Shown here: piece by piece, positions 61,712 to 64,000 of the stretch | Layout: each line of letters starts with the position of its first letter | How positions within the stretch are numbered: the stretch's first letter is position 1 | Assembly (NCBI RefSeq): GCF_000695255.1 | Contig: NZ_JMIB01000017.1 | Coordinates: 1-64,000 of the forward strand | DNA from: Photobacterium galatheae | Lineage (GTDB): Bacteria > Pseudomonadota > Gammaproteobacteria > Enterobacterales > Vibrionaceae | DNA: 64,000 nt | Direction: 5' to 3' | Made by a program: the position numbers and the translations under genes | Notes under the pieces: generated by a model | What the model was told of the DNA's origin: nothing | Database searches by the model: none | Seen by the model: the letters and a program-made list of their open reading frames with translations, nothing else

Positions 61712-64000
61712 TCAGTTGTTCAGCATAATAGTGAAAATTTCAGCAGAGTGCTGACGTGCTACTGTCATATCCCAGCCGCCAAGACCACGTAAAATAGTCC
61801 TGATTGTTTTTTTGATCTCATTATGAATATCAGCCTGCTTTTTCCATATCGGTGACAACATGACTTCAGCGATATCAGGGTGGCTAAAGATGCCTTTAGT
61901 CCATGCCAGAGCTTCAGCTTCCTCAACCTGCTTTTCCAAGTAGTTGAACACGGCTCGCTCTGTTGCTGTTCCCAAGCCCATTTCAGATGGCTTGGCATCT
62001 TTTTCACGAACACGTTGAGCAAAAAGCTCTAGCTGTTCTAGGAATAGAGCTTGTTCAATACGTCCTTCACGTTCATCTTGGATAAGCTTCTCTAGCTCTT
62101 CTTCCAAGTCGCCAAAGAAGGCAGGGTCTTTACCTTTACCCGTCTTAATGGTGTGCTTGAGTTTGTTCTTCATGACCAACGCTGCACTCCCCGCACTTTT
62201 TTGTTTGCGGAGTAGATCCATATCCGCAGCATCCAGAATTGAAACTTCACGGCCTAGCAAGCTCTTAACTTCACTTGCTTCTATATGCTCGTCGAGCATA
62301 TTTTTAAGCAGCTCAGATTCAGATGCGGTGATGCGAACCGTATCGGCACTCTCAGGCATTTTGTTGCGCATTTGGAGTTTTATCTCATTCAGCACTTTGA
62401 AGTAAGGCTGATATTTAGATGCGCGTTCGTCGGGTAACACGATATCTAAGCGGCTATTGAATCCAGCGAGAGCAACGAGGAAGTCTTCAACAATATCTAG
62501 ACGAGTATCTGGGTCTAGGTAGAGATCGGCATCCTCTTTGTAAGGTTCAGGTTGTTTCACTGGGTTGTGCTTTTTCGGAAGAATGTCTAACACTTTCGTC
62601 AAAGCTGATTGAAGACGTGGTAACTCCGCTTCGACGTCCGTCCACACTTGGTCGGGTTGTACGTCACCCCCATAAACTTTCAGTGCTTCATCTAGGTACT
62701 CAACCACACCGAAATAATCGACAATATAACCCGCTTTCTTACCTTTTCGAGTTCGGTTTACACGAGCAATAGCTTGAAGCAAAGTATGTTCTTTTAGCGG
62801 TTTATCCAAATATAAAGTGCTAACAATAGGGGCATCCCAGCCAGTTAACAGCATGTCAGAAACGATGATTAACCCAATGTTGTTAAACTTGGTTTCTTCT
62901 TTGGTATTAGCGGATTCATCACCATACGGCAGCTTAAATTCATCATTCACCAAGCTTGGGATCTTTTCAGACGGTACGGCTATCGGTGTTTGGCCTTGTT
63001 TGAGTTCCCGCTTGATACGCTCTTCGATAGTTTCAAGTTTTGATGTTGAGCCTGATGCATAGTGAGCTTGTTGTTCACTAATACCTGTGCGCTTATCTGT
63101 CATACTACCGAGAGAGATAACCACTCGGCTTTCAAAGGTCGGCAGACCTTTGTTTTGAAGCTCCTGCATGATTTGGTTCAGCACGTCTTTATAGCGAACA
63201 GCCATATCTCGCCCGTCACATACCAGCATGGCTTTAAATCCGCGAGGCTTCACGCTTGATAGAAAATGTTCGACGAGATGGCGAGCATTCTCCTCAATAC
63301 GCCCGATAGCACCACGACGTTTTTTGAGTAACTCTTGCTTTAGCTTTTTCTTACGAGCTAAAGGCTCATTACCAAATTCATCCTCAAAAGCTTGCTTTAG
63401 CTTTCCGTCACTACTCCATTCCGCCATACCTTCAAGATATTTAATAGGTAGTGTCGCACCATCTGCAACCGCCTCGTCGAGGCGGTAAGTATCGATGTAC
63501 TCATTACCGCCGAATGTACCCAAGGTTTCTTTATCGTCTTTAAAAAGCGGGGTGCCAGTAAAAGCTATGAACTTCGCATTAGGTAAAGAAGCACGCATGA
63601 ATGCAGCAAGGAATCCATACTGACTGCGGTGGGCTTCATCAACCATCACGAAGAAGTTTGGCTTGGTACTCAGAACACGAAAATCAACTTTCTCTTCGCT
63701 AACGAGTTCCCATTTAGCTTTTTTAGGGTTGCCATTAGCATCAGTTTGACCGTGAAGAACATTGTTCTCCTTTAAAATCCAGCATTGTTCTTGCCCAGAA
63801 TCATCCTTCCTCAAAACGCGTCTGACACGACTTTTAGAGTCCGCAATGGAATCCTCATCTTCAGACTCTTTTGCGGCCTGTATCTGCTTACCATCGCTCT
63901 CTTGAAACTTTTGCACGGTCGAAGTGAAAATGGTGCCGTAGTCATTGCTGAGCATGGCTTCTAGCCCAGCGACGGAATCTGCTTTAATCGATTCAAGGCC
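61712..64000 (-). CDS. hsdR: Type I restriction enzyme R subunit (partial, 5' end off window)
   Basis: HsdR is the ATP-dependent DNA translocase and nuclease of type I restriction. At least 762 residues lie in the window. The helicase core includes DEAH in VMVDEAHRSQYGFLAAFM, AFTGTPLF, the motif V-VI region DMLLTGWDAPIVSTLYLDKP and LLQAIARVNRTRKGKKAGYI, and then the C-terminal helical domain. The N-terminal nuclease and Walker A regions would be beyond base 64000, where the frame is still open. hsdM and hsdS are not seen and probably lie further right. The YgjP-like gene follows directly. Confidence 0.93.
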   Translation of the reverse strand, partial: GLESIKADSVAGLEAMLSNDYGTIFTSTVQKFQESDGKQIQAAKESEDEDSIADSKSRVRRVLRKDDSGQEQCWILKENNVLHGQTDANGNPKKAKWELVSEEKVDFRVLSTKPNFFVMVDEAHRSQYGFLAAFMRASLPNAKFIAFTGTPLFKDDKETLGTFGGNEYIDTYRLDEAVADGATLPIKYLEGMAEWSSDGKLKQAFEDEFGNEPLARKKKLKQELLKKRRGAIGRIEENARHLVEHFLSSVKPRGFKAMLVCDGRDMAVRYKDVLNQIMQELQNKGLPTFESRVVISLGSMTDKRTGISEQQAHYASGSTSKLETIEERIKRELKQGQTPIAVPSEKIPSLVNDEFKLPYGDESANTKEETKFNNIGLIIVSDMLLTGWDAPIVSTLYLDKPLKEHTLLQAIARVNRTRKGKKAGYIVDYFGVVEYLDEALKVYGGDVQPDQVWTDVEAELPRLQSALTKVLDILPKKHNPVKQPEPYKEDADLYLDPDTRLDIVEDFLVALAGFNSRLDIVLPDERASKYQPYFKVLNEIKLQMRNKMPESADTVRITASESELLKNMLDEHIEASEVKSLLGREVSILDAADMDLLRKQKSAGSAALVMKNKLKHTIKTGKGKDPAFFGDLEEELEKLIQDEREGRIEQALFLEQLELFAQRVREKDAKPSEMGLGTATERAVFNYLEKQVEEAEALAWTKGIFSHPDIAEVMLSPIWKKQADIHNEIKKTIRTILRGLGGWDMTVARQHSAEIFTIMLNN

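Overview
The window reads as a chromosomal segment of a marine gammaproteobacterium of the Vibrionaceae. I lean to a Photobacterium/Grimontia/Enterovibrio-like genome rather than a classical Vibrio, because base composition is near 50% GC by eye, but genus is not proven. The basis is syntenic blocks I recognise: tRNA-fMet-rimP-nusA-infB-rbfA-truB-rpsO-pnp-nlpI; holD-rimI; metR/metE; ubiUV/ubiT; nupC and deoCABD; ytjB/serB; a two-PilZ protein beside radA; ettA, slt-trpR and yjjX.

Layout. 1-10.5 kb is the transcription/translation super-operon with its leader terminators. 10.5-17.5 kb holds a small unknown periplasmic protein, a GntP-type permease divergent from a ketoacid CoA-transferase with a LysR regulator, and a PAS-GGDEF-EAL protein. 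18-25.4 kb holds yhbS, holD-rimI, metR/metE, and the O2-independent ubiquinone genes ubiUV/ubiT around a candidate FNR site. 25.8-30.1 kb holds prfC and a large IMPa-like lipoprotein metalloprotease. 30.4-38.1 kb holds yjjV, nupC behind a CRP/CytR-type promoter, an XapX protein and deoCABD: together these import nucleosides and degrade them to ribose/deoxyribose phosphates and bases. 38.3-50.2 kb is ytjB/serB, two PilZ proteins flanking radA, a MITE-like repeat cluster, ettA, slt, trpR and yjjX.

From about 50.3 kb to the right edge the content is accessory and richer in AT. It has an XRE repressor with inverted repeats upstream, an MscS-superfamily channel, a 950-bp non-coding tract with a possible structured RNA and a 26-codon ORF, and then a tight four-gene operon (55081-59502). 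That operon encodes a membrane-anchored small protein, a glycine-zipper/OmpA lipoprotein, a five-TM inner-membrane protein and a periplasmic VWA-like protein. The last segment encodes a GIY-YIG/DUF4357 protein, a small hypothetical, a YgjP-like metallopeptidase and the 3' part of hsdR, which runs off the window.

The four-gene envelope operon is the best candidate for an undescribed system. Each protein has a recognisable envelope architecture, the genes are nearly fused, and they sit beside a restriction locus, but I cannot name the system. No integrase, transposase ORF, CRISPR array or rRNA was seen.
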